This document shows positions 1 to 6,771 of a stretch of 63,896 nt of DNA, in pieces (within the stretch, counting starts at the first letter, position 1; each line of letters begins with the position of its first letter). Both the position numbers and the translations under genes were made by a program. A model generated the notes under the pieces. The model was given only the letters and a program-made list of their open reading frames with translations, did not search any database and was not told where the DNA came from. The DNA comes from Sporomusaceae bacterium (GTDB lineage: Bacteria; Bacillota; Negativicutes; UBA1444): NCBI GenBank assembly GCA_018434355.1, contig JAHDPL010000026.1:1-63896 (forward strand). Reading direction: 5' to 3'.

Positions 1-25
1 CGCATTGATGAAATCCGGCGAACAT

Positions 26-57
26 GGGACAGACCGATTCAAAATTGGGGACAGGTC
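26..57. repeat. REP/MITE-like end motif
   Basis: Two related motifs, GGGACAGACC (26-35) and ATTGGGGACAGGTC (44-57), lie directly beside the stop codon of the next gene. The reverse complement of the second closely matches the left end of the hairpin element at 3253-3329. Motifs of this kind often flank small REP-like elements in bacteria. No transposase is visible, and the element may continue outside the window. Confidence 0.45.
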
Positions 58-1365
58 TTAAATCAACTGGTGGTTCTTTTCGGCGAGAGAGTGTCCAGGC
101 ATATCCGGTTTTAGTTTACACAAATTTCTTGACAGGTCCAACAATTGTGTTGTTGTCATCAAACAGTGCCCTCGGCAAGTTGAATAACTTAACATTTGGC
201 TCGGAAATGAGACTTCGGTTCGCTCAACTAAAGGGGTGTCCTTATAAGCGTTAACAATTAGAATGGCTTTCGGGTTAGCTCCCTTTTCTGCATAATATTC
301 GCTAACCCATTTTTCCAATTGAGCAGCATGCTTTTCGGCTGCACTCTTCGCAGAACTTTTTACTTCAACAACAACGGGCGTACCTTGATACTCTAGAATC
401 AAATCGCCTCGTCCAGGTAGTCCTTCAGCAACCGTAAATCCCAAATTCTCAAAAACACGAGCCACTTGCATTTCTAAAGCTCTTCCAGTACCAGTAACCA
501 GCAACTTAAACTCATTCATGGTTGCTAATACTTCTTTTTGCTCGCTAATCTTCGTTAACAGCTCTGCAAGAGAAGATTCTATGTCGATCAAAACTTTCTT
601 TTCATGCTCCTCGTTCGGCAATAGATATTTTTCTGCCCAAGATGGTAACGAAAAATTTCCAGTATCTCTTTTTAAGTCTTCGGAAAGCCGAACGACAGAC
701 TGAATCAAGGAGCGTTGGGCGTTCTGATAGTCTTTAGTCGTTTTAAAAAACTGGTCATAAGCAAATGAGGGTAAAAAAAGCAAGTTCCCTTTTTCCATAC
801 TCATGTAAGCCCCGACGACTCTATTGGTACCTTTAATATAAAATAGACCATTTCCTATAGGCACTTGAAAATATGCTTCGTAAAACAAAAATCTCCCTTG
901 ACTTGCCCAGAAATTATTAAATGGTTCTTGCCCACGAAACTCTATACTTTCTCCACTAGCTTCAACAGTATGAACAGCAACCGGAAGTACCGTTAACAGG
1001 TCTATCGTGTTCACGATTCGTGTTGCTCGACTATTCTTACCTGTACCAGAATACTTCGTTTCTCCGGTAGCAGCAAAAACTGCTTGTGACGCTGGAGTAA
1101 ATACGATGACCGTACGTCCAAGCTTCAACATGTCGAGGATTTCACTTTTTCTCCTAGGGATATCCCGTCGTATAGCTGCGGAAGAAGTGTCGTTAAGGCT
1201 CGGTAGCCCCTGATAAACCGGACTTGTCAAGTTGGTATTATACTCATGTTTAGCATGTCCTAGATCTAATACCAATAAATCATAATCCAAGAATGATTGG
1301 GTAGAGCTAAACTGAAAATTATCGGTTGATCCTTCAAACGCTCGCCCCACGGCAGCAATCCGCAT
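58..1365 (-). CDS. Putative PD-(D/E)XK nuclease-domain protein
   Basis: This 435-residue protein has two parts. The N-terminal ~250 residues look like a soluble alpha/beta domain (hydrophobic strand DLLVLDLG near residue 30) that I do not recognise. The C-terminal ~120 residues contain GRGDLIL followed by VVVEVKSS. That is the D...ExK signature of Mrr/restriction-like nucleases and suggests DNA cleavage. The ATG is preceded by GGAGGTGAG at good spacing. The DNA is AT-rich, unlike the genes beyond 3.7 kb, and the gene lies next to the rlmH integration hotspot, so horizontal acquisition and a defence role are plausible. The nuclease fold is reasonably supported; the defence role is inference from context. 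Confidence 0.6.
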   Translation of the reverse strand: MRIAAVGRAFEGSTDNFQFSSTQSFLDYDLLVLDLGHAKHEYNTNLTSPVYQGLPSLNDTSSAAIRRDIPRRKSEILDMLKLGRTVIVFTPASQAVFAATGETKYSGTGKNSRATRIVNTIDLLTVLPVAVHTVEASGESIEFRGQEPFNNFWASQGRFLFYEAYFQVPIGNGLFYIKGTNRVVGAYMSMEKGNLLFLPSFAYDQFFKTTKDYQNAQRSLIQSVVRLSEDLKRDTGNFSLPSWAEKYLLPNEEHEKKVLIDIESSLAELLTKISEQKEVLATMNEFKLLVTGTGRALEMQVARVFENLGFTVAEGLPGRGDLILEYQGTPVVVEVKSSAKSAAEKHAAQLEKWVSEYYAEKGANPKAILIVNAYKDTPLVERTEVSFPSQMLSYSTCRGHCLMTTTQLLDLSRNLCKLKPDMPGHSLAEKNHQLI

Positions 1366-1415
1366 TATGCCTCACCTCCAAAACTAAAAACAATCTATAA
1401 ACAATCTATATATAA

Positions 1416-1491
1416 TCTTAATTTTGCCGATAGACGTGATACGGACATCACATCTGCTCTATCGGCAAAGTCATTTGTGGTAGTTCTCTCC
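1416..1491. repeat. Direct repeat, left att-like copy
   Basis: This 76-bp sequence matches 3674-3749 except at positions 1425 and 1468. On the minus strand it begins with codons for GENYHK and a stop, identical to the end of rlmH. It continues with an imperfect palindrome whose outer arms are GCCGATAG and CTATCGGC and whose inner arms are GTGAT and ATCAC. It is not attached to any rlmH reading frame and so is a displaced copy of the gene end. Confidence 0.85.
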
Positions 1492-1615
1492 GTATCGCCT
1501 ACAACGGCGAAAAGCATGTAAATAGATCCGCCTCATTACCTTGCAAAATATCTCTTACTGTTCCAAACTTTAGAACTGAATTCAGTTAGTATTCAACCTA
1601 TTCTTCTAATCACTA

Positions 1616-3148
1616 TTAAAATGCTGGAGAAAACTCATTATATAACCATTTTTCACTTGCTGACTTATGTTTCCAAACTATCGTTGCACCTGGATCAAAA
1701 AATTCAACATTATTAGTTTTTAACATACTAAAAAAGGGGTCAGCAGATATATAATCTACACCACTTACAGACGGAAGCCATCCCTTGATATATGCTTCGT
1801 ATGCCAAAAGCCAATTATCATCATATAATTCTTCTGTTTTCATTAAAGAGGACCACCGGCTCAGATCTAACCCATCATTAATCAATCCCTGATCTTTTAA
1901 TTTTAATGCTGTTAATGCGACAATAGAATTGTCTATTAGTGAAATCTTTTCCGCCACCTCTTTCTTAACACTAATACTAAGTGTACTACAAAGCCACAAT
2001 AGCCAGCTTAATTCAAACTCATATCCATATTCCGCATTGAATAGCATCGCTTGATTAATTACTTCAATTTCTCCGTCATTAGGCCTTATTAATAATTCCA
2101 CTAGCATTTCTACAGCAAGTGGAATCGCAGATGGTTCATGCAACATTACGTGGAGCACGAAGGACTTTACTATTTCCAACATTTTAGTCCCTAGTCTAAC
2201 ATTTCTAATCTTAGTTAGCCCGTATTTTAAAACCTCCTCTTCTGGATATTTTTTAGCATATTCATACAAATGGCTTACATAGCTTATCATCTTACTTTTA
2301 TTGGTTGGAGAAATGTTTAATGCCGAAACCCATTCCGGCTCAATTGGTTCTGGAAGCTTTACTATCTTAGTTTTATAAGGATTGAGTTCTAGTTCATATT
2401 CTCTTATGATTTTATGTAATTCATAGAACGCCTTTTCTGCATCAGCAATATTGTCAAAAAACAAAAAGTAATCATCTATATACCTAAATGCCGCCTTATA
2501 CCTTACCCTTGTTCTAACTTCTTCATCCATCGATGCACATAAAATTTCAGATATTAAAAGCGAGGTATCAGGCCCAACGAGAATCCCATTTGTTTGTCCA
2601 TCCTGACAACTTTGTACTGCGCTGTCAATTTTGTTCCCTATAAGTGTAGAGTCACGTCTGCGTGCTTTAGCAACCTCTTTTGTATGCATAGCCCAGGGAA
2701 TACTATGAGTATATATAGTCGCATAATATCGAGAAATATCTGTCCGCAACATATACTTTGCACTAGTTGAGCTATGAATAATTTTTTCCGATATCTCTTC
2801 AAAACTAAACTTTCTTGATAATGCCCTAAGTGATCTAGCTCTCACACTAGGTATTGTTAAAGACATTCTTGAGCGAGCAATTATCCCTCTAATATTACCC
2901 CAATCATCATCAATTACTTTGCACAGCTTTATCTGATGCAGCGGGTTAGGTATGGAAAGCAACCTCCGGCGCTGTTTACCTTTAGGGATAGAATATTTGC
3001 ATGGTTTGCTTGTTTTCTGCGGAAAAATACCAATATTCGTTAAAATAGCATCTAGAACAGGTACAAGGTTACTCGTCGTAAACCAAGGAGTAATTTCTTG
3101 AGGAAAATATCCTTTCTCAACTAAGCTGTTCATAAAATCAGATGCCAT
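1616..3148 (-). CDS. Reverse transcriptase, defence-associated type
   Basis: A 510-residue RNA-directed DNA polymerase. Visible RT motifs are LRTDISRYY (catalytic Asp137), QDGQTNGILVGPDTS near residue 182, and the catalytic FRYIDDY box (Y223-D226), followed by a thumb-like segment. The C-terminal ~230 residues look alpha-helical and match no maturase or HNH domain that I can see, which argues against a group II intron. This layout fits the Abi/unknown-group RTs that act in antiphage defence (DRT systems); the exact class cannot be set by eye. The gene is the main cargo of the islet between the rlmH repeats. It is AT-rich, with a weak ribosome site before the ATG. A non-coding RNA partner in the flanks is possible but unproven. 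Confidence 0.8.
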   Translation of the reverse strand: MASDFMNSLVEKGYFPQEITPWFTTSNLVPVLDAILTNIGIFPQKTSKPCKYSIPKGKQRRRLLSIPNPLHQIKLCKVIDDDWGNIRGIIARSRMSLTIPSVRARSLRALSRKFSFEEISEKIIHSSTSAKYMLRTDISRYYATIYTHSIPWAMHTKEVAKARRRDSTLIGNKIDSAVQSCQDGQTNGILVGPDTSLLISEILCASMDEEVRTRVRYKAAFRYIDDYFLFFDNIADAEKAFYELHKIIREYELELNPYKTKIVKLPEPIEPEWVSALNISPTNKSKMISYVSHLYEYAKKYPEEEVLKYGLTKIRNVRLGTKMLEIVKSFVLHVMLHEPSAIPLAVEMLVELLIRPNDGEIEVINQAMLFNAEYGYEFELSWLLWLCSTLSISVKKEVAEKISLIDNSIVALTALKLKDQGLINDGLDLSRWSSLMKTEELYDDNWLLAYEAYIKGWLPSVSGVDYISADPFFSMLKTNNVEFFDPGATIVWKHKSASEKWLYNEFSPAF

Positions 3149-3252
3149 TTTTTACTCTCCATCCTAGAAATTCTATTTCTTTATATATCTTCAAATAACT
3201 ATTCTATCCTGTATATTTTGACGCTATATGTCCCTTATACATAAGAGATACT

Positions 3253-3329
3253 GACCTGCCCCAAATTTCTAATCCAAGTTTTAAGTTAGGCTTTCCCAAC
3301 TTAAAATTCGGATTGAGTCCGTGGGGGCA
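3253..3329. repeat. Imperfect palindrome, MITE/REP-like
   Basis: Outer arms TGCCCC (3257-3262) and GGGGCA (3324-3329) enclose inner arms reading AATCC...TTTTAAGTT and AACTTAAAA...GGATT around a loop near 3290. The left edge GACCTGCCCCAAATTT resembles the reverse complement of the motif at 43-57. It could fold into a long hairpin in DNA or RNA. It lies between the reverse transcriptase gene and the 61-codon gene and touches the latter's stop codon. Confidence 0.6.
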
Positions 3330-3331
3330 TA

Positions 3332-3517
3332 TCACCAAACCACATAAGTTCCAGCTTCCTGTGGAAATATTTGATTAATTTTATCCCGGTTTAGTATAAT
3401 CTGCTTTACTCGGGTTCGGTCTAGAATTTTCTCCTCAAGCCTTTTCAGATAGAGATCAACATCTACAAAATTATCGTCTAAAACTATACCAGCTTCATTA
3501 ATTGATGTATTTGGCAT
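3332..3517 (-). CDS. Small protein of 61 residues, possibly truncated
   Basis: The ATG is preceded by AGGAGGGAGCAA, a near-perfect ribosome site, so translation is likely. The sequence is charged and helical in the middle (YLKRLEEKILDRTR), then ends abruptly with AGTYVVW. A strand of the type GxYxxW is often the first strand of a larger domain, for example GIY-YIG nucleases. The stop lies immediately beside the palindromic element at 3253-3329. It may therefore be the N-terminal stump of a longer gene cut by that element. I do not recognise the product and cannot exclude a complete small protein or RT accessory factor. Confidence 0.45.
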   Translation of the reverse strand: MPNTSINEAGIVLDDNFVDVDLYLKRLEEKILDRTRVKQIILNRDKINQIFPQEAGTYVVW

Positions 3518-3587
3518 TTGCTCCCTCCTATAATTAAATTTATAATGCTTCTTTATTTAAAGCAACGACCGATAATGCACATTGAGT

Positions 3588-3628
3588 AAAGCATCCACAG
3601 CCTACCAAAAGTAGGTCATGGATGCTTT
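3588..3628. other. Strong hairpin (nested inverted repeat)
   Basis: Outer arms AAAGCATCC and GGATGCTTT and inner arms CCTAC and GTAGG form a nearly continuous stem around a four-A loop. Neither side carries a long T run, so it is not a textbook terminator. It lies between the 61-codon gene and the right att-like repeat and could belong to the islet's end structure or to a small RNA. Confidence 0.5.
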
Positions 3629-3673
3629 CTCTATAAAAGTCGCGATTCCCTGCTGTTTTTAAACATTATAAAG

Positions 3674-3749
3674 TCTTAATTTCGCCGATAGACGTGATAC
3701 GGACATCACATCTGCTCTATCGGCAGAGTCATTTGTGGTAGTTCTCTCC
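3674..3749. repeat. Direct repeat, right att-like copy at end of rlmH
   Basis: Seventy-six bp repeated at 1416-1491. The first 55 bp lie just beyond the rlmH stop codon and form an imperfect palindrome (arms GCCGATAG/CTATCGGC). The last 21 bp are the rlmH codons for GENYHK plus stop. The coding part parallels the EAYHK-stop end of staphylococcal orfX that CcrAB recombinases recognise. Confidence 0.85.
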
Positions 3750-4211
3750 CCGGGCAATCTTGAACGCCCGGTAAATCTGCTCGACCAGCAGCAGGCGAAT
3801 CATCTGGTGGGTAAAGGTCATGCGGGAAAACGACAGGCGCTCCCGCGCCGCCCCGGTCACTGCAGGCGACAGCCCGAACGCGCCGCCGATGATAAAAGTA
3901 ATGTCACCATGCCCGGCTGTGCCGAGCATGGTGATTTTTTCCGCCAGTTGTTCCGAGGACGCGGCTTGCCCCGCCACATCCAGCACGATCAGATAGCTGG
4001 ACTGCGGCACTTTTTTTAGCAGGCGTTCGCCTTCCGCCGCCAGCGCTTTGGTTTTTTCCGCCGGCGAGGGGTCGTCCGGCATCCGTTCTTCGTCCACTTC
4101 CAGGATTTCCAGTTTGCACAACGGCCCCAGGCGTTTGACGAATTCACGAATCCCTTCGGTCAGATATTTTTCTTTGATTTTGCCGACTGCAACGATACGA
4201 ATCCGGTTCAC
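3729..4211 (-). CDS. rlmH: 23S rRNA (pseudouridine1915-N3)-methyltransferase
   Basis: This 160-residue SPOUT methyltransferase matches the usual RlmH length. It shows the family's FIIGGAFGLS segment (SAM-binding knot) and the C-terminal signature FTHQMIRLLLVEQIYRAFKI followed by GENYHK. RlmH methylates the pseudouridine at 1915 in helix 69 of 23S rRNA on assembled ribosomes. It starts three bases beyond the htrA stop, so the two are probably co-transcribed in the order walJ-htrA-rlmH. Its final codons are duplicated at 1416-1491, marking an integration site. The reading frame is intact, so the insertion preserved the protein. Confidence 0.95.
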   Translation of the reverse strand: MNRIRIVAVGKIKEKYLTEGIREFVKRLGPLCKLEILEVDEERMPDDPSPAEKTKALAAEGERLLKKVPQSSYLIVLDVAGQAASSEQLAEKITMLGTAGHGDITFIIGGAFGLSPAVTGAARERLSFSRMTFTHQMIRLLLVEQIYRAFKIARGENYHK

Positions 4212-4214
4212 GGC

Positions 4215-5336
4215 TTATTCATTCGGCACTTCGCTCAGTTTGACCTGTACCGTGAATTGCTCGCCGTTGCGACCGATCAGCACCGGCACCGTCGCCCCGA
4301 CTCCCTGCGCTTCAATCAGCGATCGCAGCTCCGCCAGGCTGTTCGTTTCCGAACCGGCCAGCTTGAGCAGGATGTCGCCGACCCGAATATCGGCGCGGGC
4401 CGCTGGCGAATTCAACACAATGCGGAACACATACAGGCCTTTGTCGATATTCAGCTGATAGCCGTAGCGTTGGGCCGTATTCTTGTCAAATGCGACTACG
4501 CCAAGATAGGGGCGCACAACCCGGCCTTTCTCAATCAACGATTGTACGATCGGTTTTGCCGTGTTCCAGGGAATAGCAAAGCCGATTCCTTCCACGCCGC
4601 CCACAGCAATTTTGATGCTGTTGATGCCGACCACTTCGCCATCCGCATTAGCCAGAGCGCCGCCGCTATTGCCGGGGTTGATCGCTGCATCAGTCTGAAT
4701 CAGGCGGAATCTGCGTTCACCGATGTCGAGCGTCCGGTTCAGGGCGCTGATCACACCGGCTGTCACACTGCCTTTCAGTTCCAGGCCGAGTGGGTTGCCG
4801 ACCGCAATCGCCGGTTCACCCACCTGCAGGCTGTCCGAATCACCGAACCGGGCCGGTTGGATGCCACCGGCTTCAATTTTGACGACTGCCAGATCGGTCG
4901 CGGGGTCTATCCCCTGCACCCGTCCGGGAACCGTTCGCCCGTCCGCCAGCGATACCACGATTTCCTGGGCCTCGGCCACCACATGGTAGTTGGTGATGAT
5001 GTGGCCGCTGGCGTCAAAAATGACGCCGGAACCGCTGCCGCGCTCGACCAGCATCCGCCGGTTGAACATGTCGCTGACATAGGCCTTGTTGGTGATGCCG
5101 ACCACCGAGGGACCCACGATCTGGGCCGCACGCACAATCGGCGTATTTCTGGCTGCTGACAACGCCGCATTGGCTGTTTTCGGCAGTTCCACTTCCTTAT
5201 TGAGTTGCGAGACGGCTTCCGGCAATGACTTGCCCAGGAAGAACGGGCCATAGCCAAGAACCAGGCCGCCGCCAATGACCGCGCCAAGCACGGCGACAAT
5301 AAATATCGGGGCAAATTTTCGCAGAATAAATCTCAT
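4215..5336 (-). CDS. htrA: HtrA/DegP-family membrane-anchored serine protease
   Basis: A 373-residue trypsin-like protease with one PDZ domain. A membrane anchor (residues ~8-30) is followed by the protease domain, with catalytic His118 (NYHVVA), Asp148 (PATDLAVV) and Ser224 (NPGNSGG), and a PDZ domain from about residue 275. The family degrades or refolds damaged envelope proteins. I chose the ATG at 5336 because TAGGAGGAACGAAA precedes it and the anchor follows directly; an upstream in-frame start would add 34 unlikely residues. It lies 40 bp after walJ, the order known from the Bacillus wal region, but no walR/walK genes are present here. Confidence 0.93.
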   Translation of the reverse strand: MRFILRKFAPIFIVAVLGAVIGGGLVLGYGPFFLGKSLPEAVSQLNKEVELPKTANAALSAARNTPIVRAAQIVGPSVVGITNKAYVSDMFNRRMLVERGSGSGVIFDASGHIITNYHVVAEAQEIVVSLADGRTVPGRVQGIDPATDLAVVKIEAGGIQPARFGDSDSLQVGEPAIAVGNPLGLELKGSVTAGVISALNRTLDIGERRFRLIQTDAAINPGNSGGALANADGEVVGINSIKIAVGGVEGIGFAIPWNTAKPIVQSLIEKGRVVRPYLGVVAFDKNTAQRYGYQLNIDKGLYVFRIVLNSPAARADIRVGDILLKLAGSETNSLAELRSLIEAQGVGATVPVLIGRNGEQFTVQVKLSEVPNE

Positions 5337-5376
5337 TTTCGTTCCTCCTATCTGAAATGATGTCTTGGATTTGCAA

Positions 5377-6153
5377 TTACAGGGAAAAGCTGACCGTGTC
5401 GCTGGGATGCGCCAGATGCAGGAACAAGTCCTGATCAAGCCGCGTGCCTTGTTGCTCCAGCACCTTTTCCACCGTGGACAGGGCCAGATCAGGGCAATTG
5501 TTGTGCTGACTCAGGTGAGCCAAAAACACATGCATGCCGCACTTTTTGTCCATCCGGGCCAGACAGCGGGCAGTTTCCAGATTCGACAAATGACCCCGCG
5601 TCCCCAGAATGCGTTTTTTCAAATATTCCGGGTAGGGCCCGTTTCGCAGCATCGCCACGTCATGATTGGATTCAAACACCATCACGTCGGCCAGCGCGAT
5701 ATCTTGTTCAACCCGTTCCGACACGCAGCCCATGTCGGTAGCCACCACGCATTTCAGATCGCCATGGTAAAAAGAATATCCCACCGGTTCGGCCGCATCG
5801 TGCGAAATGGCGAACGGCTCGATGCGTACGCCGCCGATTTCGAGACGAGCGCCCAGTTCGCGCCGATAGTCGGCTTCTACATGATGCGCCGGCTGAAACG
5901 CGTCCCAGGTCCGCCGACGAGCATAAACAGGCGCTTTGAACTTGCGGGTGAAAACAGGCAGTCCGCTAACATGGTCGCTGTGTTCATGCGTCACCAAAAT
6001 CGCATCCAGTTCCGCCGGATCAACGCCTACGGCGCGCAGTCCCTTTTCGATTCGCCGGGCCGAAATCCCGGCGTCCACCAAAATGCTCGCGCCGCCGATT
6101 TTCAGATAGATCGCATTGCCGGTGCTGCCACTGGCCAAAATGTGTAATTGCAT
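5377..6153 (-). CDS. walJ: Metallo-beta-lactamase-fold hydrolase, WalJ/YycJ type
   Basis: This 258-residue protein begins with LHILASGSTGN and carries the metal-binding motif THEHSDH near residue 55, plus the later His and Asp ligands expected for this fold. It matches the YycJ/WalJ group of cytoplasmic metallo-hydrolases linked to cell-wall and DNA-repair homeostasis. The downstream htrA and rlmH genes support this assignment. Upstream lies the perR-like gene with a terminator in between, so walJ may rely on read-through or its own promoter. AGGAAG precedes the ATG. Confidence 0.9.
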   Translation of the reverse strand: MQLHILASGSTGNAIYLKIGGASILVDAGISARRIEKGLRAVGVDPAELDAILVTHEHSDHVSGLPVFTRKFKAPVYARRRTWDAFQPAHHVEADYRRELGARLEIGGVRIEPFAISHDAAEPVGYSFYHGDLKCVVATDMGCVSERVEQDIALADVMVFESNHDVAMLRNGPYPEYLKKRILGTRGHLSNLETARCLARMDKKCGMHVFLAHLSQHNNCPDLALSTVEKVLEQQGTRLDQDLFLHLAHPSDTVSFSL

Positions 6154-6200
6154 AATGGTATCAATTCTTCCTATCCGTTGTTTTTTCCTGCAACAAGAAA

Positions 6201-6222
6201 GGACCCGGCAGCGCCGGGCCCC
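6201..6222 (-). terminator. Terminator after the perR-like gene
   Basis: On the minus strand a GC-rich stem GGGCCCGGC / GCCGGGTCC with a very short loop is followed by TTTCTTG. It lies just past the perR-like stop and before walJ. Confidence 0.7.
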
Positions 6223-6236
6223 AAAATAGAGAAGGC

Positions 6237-6665
6237 TTAGTGGGTTTCGCTTGTTTTTTGGCAGTCAGCGCAAACACCATAGAAATAGAACTGCTGACCA
6301 ACCAAACGGTACTTGGTGTTTTGCTGGATCTGCTCATTGAACTTGGCGGTGTCGAGGTCAAACACATCATCAACCCGGCCGCATTCGACGCAGCGGATGT
6401 GCGCATGCTCGGATACATCCGCGTCATAGCGGAAGCTGTCTTCGCCGGCGTTCAGGATTTGAACCAGGCCGATCTCGTGCAAGATATCGATGGTCTTGTA
6501 GACAGTGGCCAGGCTCATCGTGGGGTAGGTCGCCTGCAGGCCGTTGAAGATCATTTCGGCGTTAGGATGTTCCTTGGTGTTGGCCAACGCCTCATAAACG
6601 GCCAGTCGTTGCGGTGTCACCTTGAACCCATTGCTGCGGAGTAGCTCAGTAATATTCTGTACCAT
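6237..6665 (-). CDS. perR: Fur-family regulator, PerR-like
   Basis: A 142-residue Fur-family repressor. The N-terminal winged helix includes VTPQRLAVYEAL and SLATVYKTI. The C-terminal part has two CxxC zinc sites (CVECG, CADCQ). The sensing-site residues typical of PerR are visible: His in EHPNAE, Asp in FRYDAD, and two His in EHAHIRC. PerR uses Fe/Mn at this site to sense peroxide, which suits an anaerobe. Fur or Zur cannot be excluded from sequence alone. It has its own strong promoter (6738-6766) and terminator and so is a single-gene unit. Confidence 0.85.
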   Translation of the reverse strand: MVQNITELLRSNGFKVTPQRLAVYEALANTKEHPNAEMIFNGLQATYPTMSLATVYKTIDILHEIGLVQILNAGEDSFRYDADVSEHAHIRCVECGRVDDVFDLDTAKFNEQIQQNTKYRLVGQQFYFYGVCADCQKTSETH

Positions 6666-6737
6666 ATTACGCTCCTTTATAAAAATCTAGTACCCGCAAT
6701 TAATGCGGAAAATATCTATCCATTAGTTCTTGATTTG

Positions 6738-6766
6738 ATTGTATAGTCTAGTCCCGGCGCTGTCAA
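6738..6766 (-). promoter_or_regulatory. Sigma-A type promoter for the perR-like gene
   Basis: Minus-strand TTGACA, a 17-bp spacer and TACAAT, about 70 bp before the perR-like start. A short palindrome CCGCAATTAATGCGG lies between promoter and gene (6693-6707) and could be an operator. Confidence 0.75.
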
Positions 6767-6771
6767 AACAA

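Larger units (their letters stand above)
1416..3749. mobile_element. rlmH-integrated genomic islet (SCC-like position)
   Basis: The segment is bounded by two directly repeated 76-bp sequences with only two mismatches. The right copy includes the last six codons and stop of rlmH. The left copy reproduces those codons without the rest of the gene. This is the signature expected after site-specific insertion at the 3' end of rlmH, the same gene end used by staphylococcal SCC elements. The cargo is a reverse transcriptase gene, a 61-codon gene and several hairpins, all AT-rich. No recombinase (Ccr or other integrase) lies inside, so mobilisation would need a helper in trans or genes left of the window. 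Confidence 0.6.

Noticed and set aside
1616-3148. Retron or group II intron identity for the reverse transcriptase
   Set aside because: No maturase or HNH domain and no recognisable retron msr/msd fold or intron domain V/VI was seen in the flanks.
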